NCBI GenBank assembly: GCA_023429275.1
Contig: JAEYWB010000551.1
Span: 1 to 5,246, forward strand
From: Planctomycetota bacterium
GTDB taxonomy: Bacteria > Planctomycetota > Planctomycetia > Planctomycetales > Planctomycetaceae
Length of the DNA stretch: 5,246 nt
Direction of reading: 5' to 3'
Positions 1 through 5,246 of this stretch are shown one piece after another. The notes beneath the pieces are model-generated. The model was not told where the DNA came from and did not search any database. It worked only from the letters and a program-made list of their open reading frames with translations. Position 1 is the stretch's first letter; every line of letters begins with the position of its first letter. A program made the position numbers and the translations under genes.

Positions 1-406
1 TCCCGATGCCGGCCGCCCTCGCGAACCGCGGAGCGTACGACTCCTCCGCCAGGACCTCGACATACCCGTCCCGGCCGGCAAAGGTCCCGCTCGTCGGCGG
101 CGAGTGGAGTGTCACGGTCGCGCCGGGCAGGTTGTTGAAGTCCCGCACGAAGTGCACGGCGGTCGTCGCCGGCGAACCGATGTCGAGGGCCACGTCATAG
201 GCGGCTGCGGTCGCGGCCGCGTCCGTCGCGTGCTGGTACTTCCGCGACATGAGCATCAGGACGCCGCCGTCGATCACGACCGCCGCGATCCCCAGGAGCG
301 CCGGAATGAGTACAGCGACCAGCACCAGGATCTTCCCCTCGCGCGGCCGGCGGAACTGCAGCGATCTGTCAGTTGGACAATCGGAAGACAATCGCCGAAA
401 AGTCAT
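1..406 (-). CDS. tadG: TadG-like pilus assembly protein, N-terminal 135 residues (runs off the window)
   Basis: This is an envelope-anchored accessory protein of the Tad pilus, with the putative Flp pilus-assembly TadE/G-like N-terminal domain. The open frame starts at ATG 406 and stays open to the window edge. A basic N-terminus (residues 1-22) is followed by one membrane segment at about 25-47 (ILVLVAVLIPALLGIAAVVI). Next comes the family-typical stretch SRKYQHATDAAATAAA (54-69). A region near residues 102-119 (SPPTSGTFAGRDGYVEV) resembles the conserved early segment of planctomycete TadG-like proteins, from memory. An AGGGG ribosome site 7 nt upstream supports the start. The glycine before the membrane segment (G24) is not followed by glutamate at +5, unlike the two preceding genes, so prepilin-type cleavage is not expected. 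Whether a von Willebrand A domain follows cannot be seen. The family call is firm; the exact TadG name is inferred. Confidence 0.85.
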   Translation of the reverse strand, partial: MTFRRLSSDCPTDRSLQFRRPREGKILVLVAVLIPALLGIAAVVIDGGVLMLMSRKYQHATDAAATAAAYDVALDIGSPATTAVHFVRDFNNLPGATVTLHSPPTSGTFAGRDGYVEVLAEESYAPRFARAAGIG

Positions 407-413
407 GACACAT

Positions 414-418
414 CCCCT
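414..418 (-). promoter_or_regulatory. Ribosome binding site of the TadG-like gene
   Basis: AGGGG on the minus strand lies 7 nt before ATG 406. This is good spacing and fixes the start of a gene whose frame is otherwise open only at one end. An out-of-frame ATG at 413-411 is too close to the site to compete. Confidence 0.6.
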
Positions 419-426
419 GAACGGGA

Positions 427-461
427 GACTGAAAACTGACGACTGACAGCTGAAAACTTCC
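427..461. repeat. Degenerate 7-bp tandem array, CTGA core (array 1)
   Basis: On the plus strand the units are GACTGAA, AACTGAC, GACTGAC and AGCTGAA, plus a decayed fifth unit AACTTCC. The period is exactly 7 and the consensus is RRCTGAM. The array lies between the TadE/F-like gene and the TadG-like gene and directly abuts the 132-bp palindrome. On the transcript it sits 8 nt upstream of the AGGGG ribosome site. The periodicity is seen directly. Similarity to the heptameric short tandem repeats known from cyanobacteria is by analogy only. Confidence 0.75.
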
Positions 462-593
462 TGGTGTTTTGGCACACCCAGGATTTGGGGTTCGTTAGAT
501 CAGCCGGAACGCGCTAGCGTCCGGTTCGAACCGGGGGCTAGCGCCCGCCGGCTAATGGACGCAACCCAAAATCCTTGGTGTGACAAAGCACTA
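462..593. repeat. 132-bp imperfect palindrome (nested inverted repeats, one symmetry centre)
   Basis: Outer arms 462-492 and 563-593 match at 26 of 31 positions as inverted repeats. Inner arms 502-527 and 528-553 match at 21 of 26 and meet at a TTCGAA core with no loop. Both arm pairs share the centre 527/528. Only the 9-nt stretches 493-501 and 554-562 are unpaired. The inner arms carry CGCTAGC and CCGGTTCGAACCGG, and a second small palindrome GCACTAGTGC (588-597) lies at the right border. The right outer arm includes the stop codon of the TadE/F-like gene. No open frame of its own was credible. It could be a non-autonomous mobile element, a repetitive extragenic palindrome, or an mRNA stability or attenuation structure between the last two genes. 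Confidence 0.85.
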
Positions 594-1055
594 GTGCACC
601 ACTCGCATCGTCGTCGTCGCCACGAGGTTCCACGGTCCGGAGCCTCGGAGGAACGGGACGGTCGGCTGCTGGCTGTAACGAAGTTCGACCCGGACCCGGT
701 GGCCGGTCTCGATTCCGCCATCCGGCCAGGTCATCCGGATCTGCACGTCCTCTGGGGGCATCGCCACGAGGAGCGGTCGGACGACGGAGGCAACGGGGTG
801 GGAGTCGGCGGCCGTTCCCTCCCAGGAGACCGGACCCCACCGCTGGCTCGCGGGGCTTCGCTGACCACAGACGATCGCCTGCCGGCCGGCCCGCCGCACA
901 CATTCGGTGAGCGCGTTGTTCCGGGCCGCCGCAAGACTGAGGTCGAGGATCGTCATGAGGACGCCGAGGAAGATCGACAGGACGATCGCCCCTTCGACCG
1001 CCACGGCGCCGCGACGCAGATCGCCGGGTCGTTGTGCAATGGATACCTGCCTCAT
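591..1055 (-). CDS. TadE/TadF-like pseudopilin, second of the pair
   Basis: This is a small 154-residue membrane-anchored protein of the Tad pilus, with the TadE-type N-terminal signature. Residues 1-15 are basic (ending DLRR). G16-AVAVE-21 follows, a prepilin-peptidase-like site with glycine at -1 and glutamate at +5. The hydrophobic helix runs from about 22 to 42 (GAIVLSIFLGVLMTILDLSL). The remaining ~110 residues should lie outside the membrane and include C52 and C63, a possible disulfide. After the helix, ARNNALTECVRRAGRQA follows the usual TadE pattern of an ALT..aRR/REGA-like segment. The start at ATG 1055 is well supported by an AGGAGAGGG ribosome site. It lies 48 nt after the preceding tadE-like gene, whose length is also 154 residues, suggesting ancient duplication with strong divergence. 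TadE and TadF cannot be told apart from sequence alone here. Confidence 0.85.
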   Translation of the reverse strand: MRQVSIAQRPGDLRRGAVAVEGAIVLSIFLGVLMTILDLSLAAARNNALTECVRRAGRQAIVCGQRSPASQRWGPVSWEGTAADSHPVASVVRPLLVAMPPEDVQIRMTWPDGGIETGHRVRVELRYSQQPTVPFLRGSGPWNLVATTTMRVVH

Positions 1056-1060
1056 CGCTT

Positions 1061-1069
1061 CCCTCTCCT
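1061..1069 (-). promoter_or_regulatory. Ribosome binding site of the second TadE/F-like gene
   Basis: AGGAGAGGG on the minus strand is the strongest Shine-Dalgarno site within usual distance of a start in the window. Its AGGAG core ends 9 nt before ATG 1055. Its 5' end overlaps the first unit of the 7-bp array (CCTGACA, i.e. TGTCAGG on the transcript), so the repeat supplies part of the site. Confidence 0.7.
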
Positions 1070-1101
1070 GACACCTGGCCCCGGATCCCTGGTTCCTGAT
1101 C
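1067..1101. repeat. Degenerate 7-bp tandem array, CCTG core (array 2)
   Basis: Plus-strand units are CCTGACA, CCTGGCC, CCGGATC, CCTGGTT and CCTGATC in exact 7-base phase. A further weak unit CCCTACT runs into the stop codon of the tadE-like gene. The array fills most of the 48-nt spacer between the two TadE-type genes and overlaps the ribosome site of the downstream one. The unit differs from arrays 1 and 3 but keeps CT followed by a purine at the same phase. Confidence 0.65.
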
Positions 1102-1103
1102 CC

Positions 1104-1568
1104 CTACTGGTACTGTCTCATTCCGACCTGGTGGCTGAGCGAGAGCGTGTGCGGCATGCCCGGCCAGGGGACGATGGTGCGGAATTCGTAGTCGGCCGCG
1201 ACGACGACACACAGGACGCCGCTGGAGTCGTGCGTCGTCGTGACGTCGATCGCCAGGGCCGAGGGGGAATAGCCCGGGAGCGAAGCCGCCTCCTCGGTGG
1301 CGGCCTCGCGGATCCGGTCCTCCCACTCATCGCGGTTGTCTTCGACGAACCGGTGCGTCGCGCCGTACTCGGCCCCGACGCGGGCCACGTTCGTCAGCGC
1401 GATCTTGCCGCCGATCGCCCGTCCGTAGTCGAGGGATGCGAAGACGATCGTCAGGAGCACCGGCAGGACAATCGCCATCTCGACGGCCGCCGCGCCAGCG
1501 CGCGGCCTCCCCCAGCCCAGGTCCGGACGGCGGCGGTCGATCGATCGATGTTGAGTGGTTGTGTTCAT
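1104..1568 (-). CDS. tadE: TadE-like pseudopilin of the Tad pilus
   Basis: This is a 154-residue bitopic inner-membrane protein with a clear TadE-like domain. The basic leader (RRRPDLGWGRPRA) precedes G25-AAAVE-30, matching the prepilin cleavage pattern with glycine at -1 and glutamate at +5. The hydrophobic segment is at about 31-48 (MAIVLPVLLTIVFASLDYG). The family pattern DYGRAIGGKIALTNVARVGAEYGA (47-70) follows it. In characterised Tad systems TadE is processed by the TadV peptidase and is needed for pilus biogenesis. TadV is not in this window. Start ATG 1568 leaves a 52-nt gap after tadC. An in-frame start at 1646 would overlap tadC by 26 nt and add 26 basic, non-conserved residues, so it is less likely. 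No convincing ribosome site precedes 1568: an AGGA lies only 2 nt away, so translation may depend on coupling. Confidence 0.88.
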   Translation of the reverse strand: MNTTTQHRSIDRRRPDLGWGRPRAGAAAVEMAIVLPVLLTIVFASLDYGRAIGGKIALTNVARVGAEYGATHRFVEDNRDEWEDRIREAATEEAASLPGYSPSALAIDVTTTHDSSGVLCVVVAADYEFRTIVPWPGMPHTLSLSHQVGMRQYQ

Positions 1569-1620
1569 GATCCTGTGTCGATCGGAGTCCAAACCGTTCA
1601 GCCGCGACAAGGCCCTTCTG

Positions 1621-2607
1621 TCAGTTCGACGACACTCCCCCTTCACGGCTCGTCGCGGTCTCCTGGGTCTTCCCGAACTCGTCCAGGATCTGGATCGCTG
1701 CCGGGCCGGCGAGGATCACGAAGATGCAGGGGAACAGGCAGACGAGCGTCGGCACGAGGATCTTCACCGCCGCCTTCTGGGCGGCCTCTTCCGCATCGTG
1801 TTCGCGGCGCTCCCGCAGGGCATCGGAGTGGGTCCGGAGGGCGCTGGCGAGCTTCGTTCCGAACTTGCGCGACTGGTGACAGACGGTCGCGAGGGAACGG
1901 ACGGTGTCGCAGTCGGTCCGCTCGCCGAAGTTCTGCAGGGCCCGGTCGGGGGTCGCACCGATTTCGATCTCGTGCTGAACCCGCGCGAGCTCCCCGGCCA
2001 GCAGCGGATGCGCCGGCTCGATCTCGCGGGAGACCCGCTGGATAGCCGCCTCGATCGTCATGCCGGCCTGGAGACAGGTGACCATCAGGTCGAGGAAGTC
2101 GGGGAGGGAACGGCGGAGCATCAGCAGCCGCCGGGCCTTCCTCTGCCGGATCCAGAAGCCGGGGACGAGGTATCCGATCCCTCCCGAGATCAGGAGGGCG
2201 ATCATGCTGTCGGTCGGCGAGATCTGCAGGACCTGGCAGCCCCAGAGGCCGATGACGGCGAACAGGACGGCGAGGGCCGCCTGGGCGAGCAGGAACTTCA
2301 TCGGGGCGGCATTGGAGTAGTATCCCGCCTCGATCAGGTCCTGATGCAGCCGCGACCGCTGCTCCGCCTTGCGGGGGAGCAGATACGTCGCGATCTGGAT
2401 GAGAATGGTCTTCCACGGGGAGGGAGCGGATTGCGGCTTCGCCTCCTCGCGCGGCGCGAGTCGGTCGCCGCCGGAGATTCCCTGGAAGTTCCGGATGCGG
2501 TCATTGACCCGTCCGTCGGGCGAGGGAATCAGCTTCGCCAGCGCGAGCACCAGTCCGGTGACGCCGAGGAAGACAAGCGGAAGCGACCAGTGAAGGGTGA
2601 TGTCCAT
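1621..2607 (-). CDS. tadC: Tad pilus inner-membrane platform protein TadC (T2SSF fold)
   Basis: This polytopic inner-membrane protein pairs with TadB to form the pilus assembly platform driven by CpaF. It is 328 residues, normal for the family. There is an N-terminal membrane helix at about 7-27, a polar cytoplasmic linker (30-100), helices at about 104-124 and 134-153, and a T2SSF domain. That domain opens with the hallmark LPDFLDLMVTCLQAGMTIEA (168-187) and continues with HPLLAGEL (200-207). It ends in AQKAAVKILVPTLVCLFPCI (276-295) and a last helix to about 312. The charged tail SREGGVSSN ends in the cytoplasm or periplasm, depending on topology. ATG 2607 is the only start codon in frame near the homologous N-terminus. 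No Shine-Dalgarno site precedes it. The frame stays open far upstream, as expected in GC-rich DNA. It follows tadB after 95 nt. Confidence 0.93.
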   Translation of the reverse strand: MDITLHWSLPLVFLGVTGLVLALAKLIPSPDGRVNDRIRNFQGISGGDRLAPREEAKPQSAPSPWKTILIQIATYLLPRKAEQRSRLHQDLIEAGYYSNAAPMKFLLAQAALAVLFAVIGLWGCQVLQISPTDSMIALLISGGIGYLVPGFWIRQRKARRLLMLRRSLPDFLDLMVTCLQAGMTIEAAIQRVSREIEPAHPLLAGELARVQHEIEIGATPDRALQNFGERTDCDTVRSLATVCHQSRKFGTKLASALRTHSDALRERREHDAEEAAQKAAVKILVPTLVCLFPCIFVILAGPAAIQILDEFGKTQETATSREGGVSSN

Positions 2608-2643
2608 GGACGACGTCGCATCGATGAAGTGAGGGAACCTCGA

Positions 2644-2681
2644 GCCGGGCCTCGTTCGGCATGGCCTGTCGCTGGCCCGGC
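2644..2681. other. GC-rich hairpin in the tadB-tadC spacer
   Basis: Perfect 8-bp inverted arms GCCGGGCC (2644-2651) and GGCCCGGC (2674-2681) enclose 22 nt. They sit in the 95-nt gap after the tadB stop codon, about 37 nt upstream of the tadC start. No T-run follows on the transcript, so it is not a classic intrinsic terminator. It could tune relative TadB/TadC levels through mRNA structure. Eight GC pairs can arise by chance in DNA of this composition. Confidence 0.45.
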
Positions 2682-2702
2682 GACCGGTGGAGAGATCGGA
2701 GT

Positions 2703-3635
2703 TCAGTACTCCACGCGGATCGTCTGCCGGATCCAGACCGATCCGACGACCTGCAGTCCGATCACCGTTGCGATGAGCCACGGCCGGACGACGAGGGCCT
2801 CGATGTAGCTCCGCTGTGCAATCCAGAGCCAGGCAAACGCGGCGATCGGAAGGACCGTCAGGACGATCGCCTGCATCCGTCCTTCCCCGGTCAGCGCCCG
2901 CACGCGGCTCGTCAGGCGAAGCCGCTTGCGGATCATGTCGGAGATCCCGTTGAGCACTTCGACCGGGCTTCCGCCGCACTGCCTCTGGACGAGGAGTGCG
3001 ATGACGAAGATGTGGAGCTCCGGAACCGGGACGCGACGGGCGAGATCGCGGAGAGTCGTATCCTGGGGGAGGCCGAGGTTCTGCTGTTCGCAGCAGAGTG
3101 CGAACTCGCGCGAGAGAGGCGGACGGCACTCCGCCCCGACGAGCTGCAGGGCACTCGCCACCGTCTGCCCCGAGGCGACCGCCCGGCTCATGACGTCGAA
3201 CACTTCGGGGAGCTGCCGCGTGAAGGTCTCGATGCGCTTCCTGCGGGTGAGCGTCACCGCCCACGGCAGGGCGGCCAGGGCCAGGAGACCGAGCGCGATC
3301 GCTCCGAGCGGCTCCCGCGTCAACAGGCCGCCGAACATCGCTCCGAGCACGCCCGCCGCCGCGGAGGCTCCGGCAAGCTGGCCGAGAGTGATCGGCAGCC
3401 CCGATTGTTCGACGGCCTGCCGGCAGCGGCCGAGAAAGTTCGCAGTCTCTTCGTTCCCTAGCTTCCAGTCGCGGAAGAGGGACGACTTCTCCGTCTCCGA
3501 CTGGCCGTTCGACTGCTGGGCGCGACGGATCCGCTCCTGGATCCGCCGGTCCGAGCCGGACATCAGGTCCGAGAGGAGCCATCCCGCCGCCGCCAGCGAG
3601 CCGATCGCCGAGGCGATGATGAGGTAAGGGTTCAT
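2703..3635 (-). CDS. tadB: Tad pilus inner-membrane platform protein TadB (T2SSF fold)
   Basis: This polytopic inner-membrane protein forms the assembly platform with TadC and receives mechanical input from CpaF. It is 310 residues, the usual size. The N-terminal helix is at about 4-24. A cytoplasmic polar stretch (28-75) is followed by helices at about 84-105 and 110-129. The T2SSF domain begins [20 protein letters not shown] (141-160) and contains [20 protein letters not shown] (223-242). Two C-terminal helices sit at about 255-274 and 284-302. The ATG at 3635 overlaps the cpaF stop as ATGA, the standard arrangement for translational coupling, and no separate ribosome site is needed. The frame remains open upstream across most of cpaF, but that translation is arginine- and proline-rich and is an artefact of GC-rich sequence. 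Confidence 0.93.
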   Translation of the reverse strand: MNPYLIIASAIGSLAAAGWLLSDLMSGSDRRIQERIRRAQQSNGQSETEKSSLFRDWKLGNEETANFLGRCRQAVEQSGLPITLGQLAGASAAAGVLGAMFGGLLTREPLGAIALGLLALAALPWAVTLTRRKRIETFTRQLPEVFDVMSRAVASGQTVASALQLVGAECRPPLSREFALCCEQQNLGLPQDTTLRDLARRVPVPELHIFVIALLVQRQCGGSPVEVLNGISDMIRKRLRLTSRVRALTGEGRMQAIVLTVLPIAAFAWLWIAQRSYIEALVVRPWLIATVIGLQVVGSVWIRQTIRVEY

Positions 3636-5026
3636 GGCAGGCCTCGCTTTGCCTTCACGGCACCCGGCGCGGCGCCGGTCAGGGTTTCGCAGCGATCGAA
3701 CTCGAGGATGCGTCGCTCGAAGAATCCCGGAGCGATCTTGCACCCGGCTCCCTGAAGCGTCGCCAGGCAGTGCGGGCGGATTCCCGTCGCGACGAAGTGC
3801 CCCACCGGCCGGTGTTCGGCGTCGACCCCCGTCTGCTCGAAGACGAACAGGTCGTGCATGTTGATTGTCTCGCCGACCGCGCCGGTCACCTCGGAGATCG
3901 CCATCACCTTCCGCTGTCCTCCCGGGAGCCGGACGCAGTGCAGGACGATCTGGACGGCGGAGCCGATCAGCTCGCGGATGAACCAGGTCGGCAGGTCGTA
4001 CCCCGCCATCCCGACCAGCATCTCGAGCCGGCGGATCGCGTGGCGTGTGCCGTTGGCGTGGATCGTCGTCAGGCTGCCGTCGTGGCCGGTCGTCATCGCC
4101 TGGAGCATGTCGAATGCCTCTTCGCCGCGGCATTCCCCGACGACGATCCGGTCGGGCCGCATCCGCAGGGCGTTGCGGACGAGGTCCCGCGCCGTGACGG
4201 CTCCCTGCCCTTCGACGTTGGCGGGGCGGGTCTCCATCCGGGCGACGTGCGGCTGCTGGAGCTTGAGTTCGGCGGCGTCTTCGATCGTCGCGATCCGCTC
4301 GTCCGGCGCGATGAAGGCGGAGAGCATGTTGAGCATCGTCGACTTCCCCGCCCCGGTGCCGCCGGCGACGACGATGTTGAGCCGGGCCCGGACGCAGGCG
4401 GCGAGGAACTCGAGCATCTCCCGCGTGAGCGAGTGGCGGGCGATCGCGTCGACCGCCGAGAGGGGCTTCGATCCGAACCGCCGGATCGAGACGAGCGCCC
4501 CGTCGAGCGCGAGCGGCCGGATGATCGCGTTGACGCGGCTGCCGTCGGTCAGGCGGGCGTCGACCATCGGGCTCGCCTCGTCGAGCCGCCGCCCGACCTT
4601 GCTGGCGATCCGCTGGACGATCTCGACGAGGTGCTCCTCGTCGTGGAACGTCACGCTCGTCGGCTCCAGCCGGCCGCGGCGTTCGACATACACCGTGCTC
4701 GGGCCGTTGATCAGGATGTCGGAGATCGTCGGGTCGCGAAGCAGCGGCTCGATCGGTCCGAGTCCCAGTGCCTCGTCGGTGATCTCGTTGACGAGCCGTT
4801 CCCGTTCGCTTTCGCTGAGCAGGTCCGCGCGGAACCGGCAGAGGTCCTCGATCCCGCGCCGCAGCTCGCGCCGCAGTTCGCAGTCCTCGAGGGCCGTGGC
4901 GCACGAGAGATCCATGGCACTGACGAGGTGCTTGTGGATCTCCTGCTTGAGCCGCTGGAAACGGGCCTCGCGCGTCTCGCGGCGGGAGCCATCGGCGAGA
5001 GCGGCGGGGGATTCGGTGGAGAACAT
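3632..5026 (-). CDS. cpaF: Tad pilus secretion ATPase CpaF/TadA
   Basis: This cytoplasmic hexameric type II/IV secretion-family ATPase powers Flp pilus assembly. From ATG 5026 it has 464 residues. An N-terminal helical region (about 20-80) leads to the conserved [20 protein letters not shown] (82-101) and [16 protein letters not shown] (106-121). Walker A is GGTGAGKST (222-230). The Asp-box region [11 protein letters not shown] is at 244-254. Walker B is [12 protein letters not shown] (293-304), with E299 as likely catalytic glutamate. The His-box region [16 protein letters not shown] is at 312-327. All motifs are intact. ATG 5026 was chosen because homology begins shortly after it. An in-frame GTG at 5116 would add 30 residues translated from the repeat leader, including [14 protein letters not shown], which looks non-native. 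No ribosome site sits directly before 5026; the nearest AGGAG is at 5137-5141. The gene overlaps tadB by 4 nt. Confidence 0.95.
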   Translation of the reverse strand: MFSTESPAALADGSRRETREARFQRLKQEIHKHLVSAMDLSCATALEDCELRRELRRGIEDLCRFRADLLSESERERLVNEITDEALGLGPIEPLLRDPTISDILINGPSTVYVERRGRLEPTSVTFHDEEHLVEIVQRIASKVGRRLDEASPMVDARLTDGSRVNAIIRPLALDGALVSIRRFGSKPLSAVDAIARHSLTREMLEFLAACVRARLNIVVAGGTGAGKSTMLNMLSAFIAPDERIATIEDAAELKLQQPHVARMETRPANVEGQGAVTARDLVRNALRMRPDRIVVGECRGEEAFDMLQAMTTGHDGSLTTIHANGTRHAIRRLEMLVGMAGYDLPTWFIRELIGSAVQIVLHCVRLPGGQRKVMAISEVTGAVGETINMHDLFVFEQTGVDAEHRPVGHFVATGIRPHCLATLQGAGCKIAPGFFERRILEFDRCETLTGAAPGAVKAKRGLP

Positions 5027-5068
5027 GGGTGGTGGGTAGTGGGTGGTGGGTAGTGGGTAGTGGGTGGG
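5027..5068. repeat. 7-bp tandem array GGGTRGT, six units (array 3, start-proximal arm)
   Basis: Plus-strand units are GGGTGGT, GGGTAGT, GGGTGGT, GGGTAGT, GGGTAGT and GGGTGGG in perfect 7-base phase, ending exactly at the cpaF ATG. On the transcript the array is C-rich (ACTACCC units). The plus strand carries six GGG runs spaced by 4 nt, a canonical G-quadruplex pattern. It is the inverted partner of the array at 5109-5136. Confidence 0.9.
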
Positions 5069-5108
5069 AAGACGAAAAATGGGGGCGTTGGAATGGGGGG
5101 GCTTCTTG

Positions 5109-5136
5109 CTACCCACTGCCCACTACCTGCTACCCA
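5109..5136. repeat. 7-bp tandem array CTACCCA, four units (array 3, inverted arm)
   Basis: Plus-strand units are CTACCCA, CTGCCCA, CTACCTG and CTACCCA, the reverse complement family of the units at 5027-5068. Against 5033-5060 it matches at 24 of 28 positions as an inverted repeat with a 48-nt loop. On the transcript this gives a stem-loop between the upstream gene's stop codon and the cpaF start. An in-frame GTG at 5116 lies inside it. Confidence 0.85.
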
Positions 5137-5141
5137 CTCCT
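5137..5141 (-). promoter_or_regulatory. Remote Shine-Dalgarno motif upstream of cpaF
   Basis: AGGAG on the minus strand begins one base after the stop codon of the upstream gene. It is 110 nt from ATG 5026, too far for normal use in a linear leader, and 20 nt from the alternative GTG 5116. It directly abuts the inverted 7-bp arm, so folding of the two arms would place it about 6 nt from ATG 5026. The motif is seen; its use is inferred. Confidence 0.4.
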
Positions 5142-5142
5142 C

Positions 5143-5246
5143 TCAGAGAACGACGCCCGCCATCCGCGGCAGGATCCGGAACTTCGCCCAGAGCGGCTTT
5201 CGACCCTCTTCCGTTCCGGCGGGAGTCTCCGGATCCGCCGAGGCGA
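5143..5246 (-). CDS. C-terminal 33 codons of an unidentified upstream gene
   Basis: The frame enters from the window edge and ends at TGA 5145-5143, giving a tail that closes KPLWAKFRILPRMAGVVL. This frame was preferred over the other two, which are also open. It has high GC at third codon positions and a balanced composition, while another frame is almost all Arg/Ser. The tail is too short and shows no motif, so I do not recognise the family. From the usual order of Tad loci, the CpaE-type ATPase or another Tad component is the likeliest identity, but that is inference from position only. The stop codon overlaps nothing and lies 116 nt before the cpaF ATG. Confidence 0.5.
   Translation of the reverse strand, partial: ASADPETPAGTEEGRKPLWAKFRILPRMAGVVL

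Noticed and set aside
462..593. Palindrome as a classic Rho-independent terminator
   Set aside because: The symmetry is far longer than a terminator stem, no T-run follows it on the transcript, and a same-operon gene follows closely.
1537..1549. Short run of TCGA repeats
   Set aside because: It is only about three units within the coding sequence of the tadE-like gene, explained by codon content.
555..2045. Long plus-strand open frame of 496 codons
   Set aside because: It lies antisense to the TadE-type genes and tadC, is Arg/Gly/Pro-rich without domain signatures, and is a usual shadow of GC-rich genes.
1621..3582. Extended 653-codon form of tadC
   Set aside because: The first half lies over tadB in another frame with shadow composition. 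Homology to TadC begins at ATG 2607.
2703..4904. Extended 733-codon form of tadB
   Set aside because: Residues before the ATG at 3635 are Arg/Pro-rich shadow sequence over cpaF. The TadB N-terminus and the ATGA overlap fix the start at 3635.
3770..5053. Long plus-strand open frame opposite cpaF
   Set aside because: The translation is Asp/Arg/Val-rich with no recognisable motif and crosses the repeat leader. The opposite strand encodes an intact CpaF with all catalytic motifs.
5027..5136. CRISPR-like repeat array
   Set aside because: The units are contiguous 7-mers with no spacers of 25-40 nt, and no cas gene is present.

Overview
The window is a GC-rich bacterial segment carrying the inner-membrane core of a Tad (tight adherence, Flp-type) pilus / type IVc secretion operon. 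Every gene reads on the minus strand, so the operon runs from high to low coordinates. In transcription order it holds: the last 33 codons of an unidentified upstream gene; cpaF/tadA (hexameric secretion ATPase); tadB and tadC (paired T2SSF-fold inner-membrane platform proteins); two 154-residue TadE-type single-span proteins; and the first 135 codons of a TadG-like protein that leaves the window. The gene order and the presence of several TadE/TadG-like proteins after tadC suggest a Planctomycetota-like organism. The weak or absent Shine-Dalgarno (SD) sites before some genes and the extragenic palindromes fit this, but no rRNA or marker gene is present to prove it.

Layout: 5143-5246 is the C-terminus of the upstream gene. 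5027-5142 is a leader filled by two inverted arrays of a 7-bp repeat. 3632-5026 is cpaF, which overlaps tadB (2703-3635) by the four bases ATGA. 2608-2702 is a spacer with a GC-rich hairpin. 1621-2607 is tadC. 1104-1568 is a tadE-like gene. 1056-1103 is a spacer made mostly of another 7-bp repeat. 591-1055 is a second TadE/F-like gene. 407-590 is a spacer holding a 132-bp imperfect palindrome and a third 7-bp array. 1-406 is the start of the tadG-like gene. No gene-free stretch exceeds 300 bases.

How the genes work together, from known Tad biology: CpaF hydrolyses ATP at the cytoplasmic face and drives the TadB/TadC platform, which adds or removes Flp pilin subunits. The TadE/TadF/TadG proteins are membrane-anchored pseudopilin-like or envelope-spanning accessory parts. 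The Flp pilin, prepilin peptidase, secretin (CpaC/RcpA), CpaB and CpaE are not seen here and may lie upstream.

The protein genes are conventional. The unusual content is in the spacers. Three arrays with strict 7-bp periodicity and different units share a CT-purine core at the same phase. The array pair ahead of cpaF can fold so that a well-formed but remote SD lands about 6 nt from the ATG. One spacer is a coaxial 132-bp palindrome.
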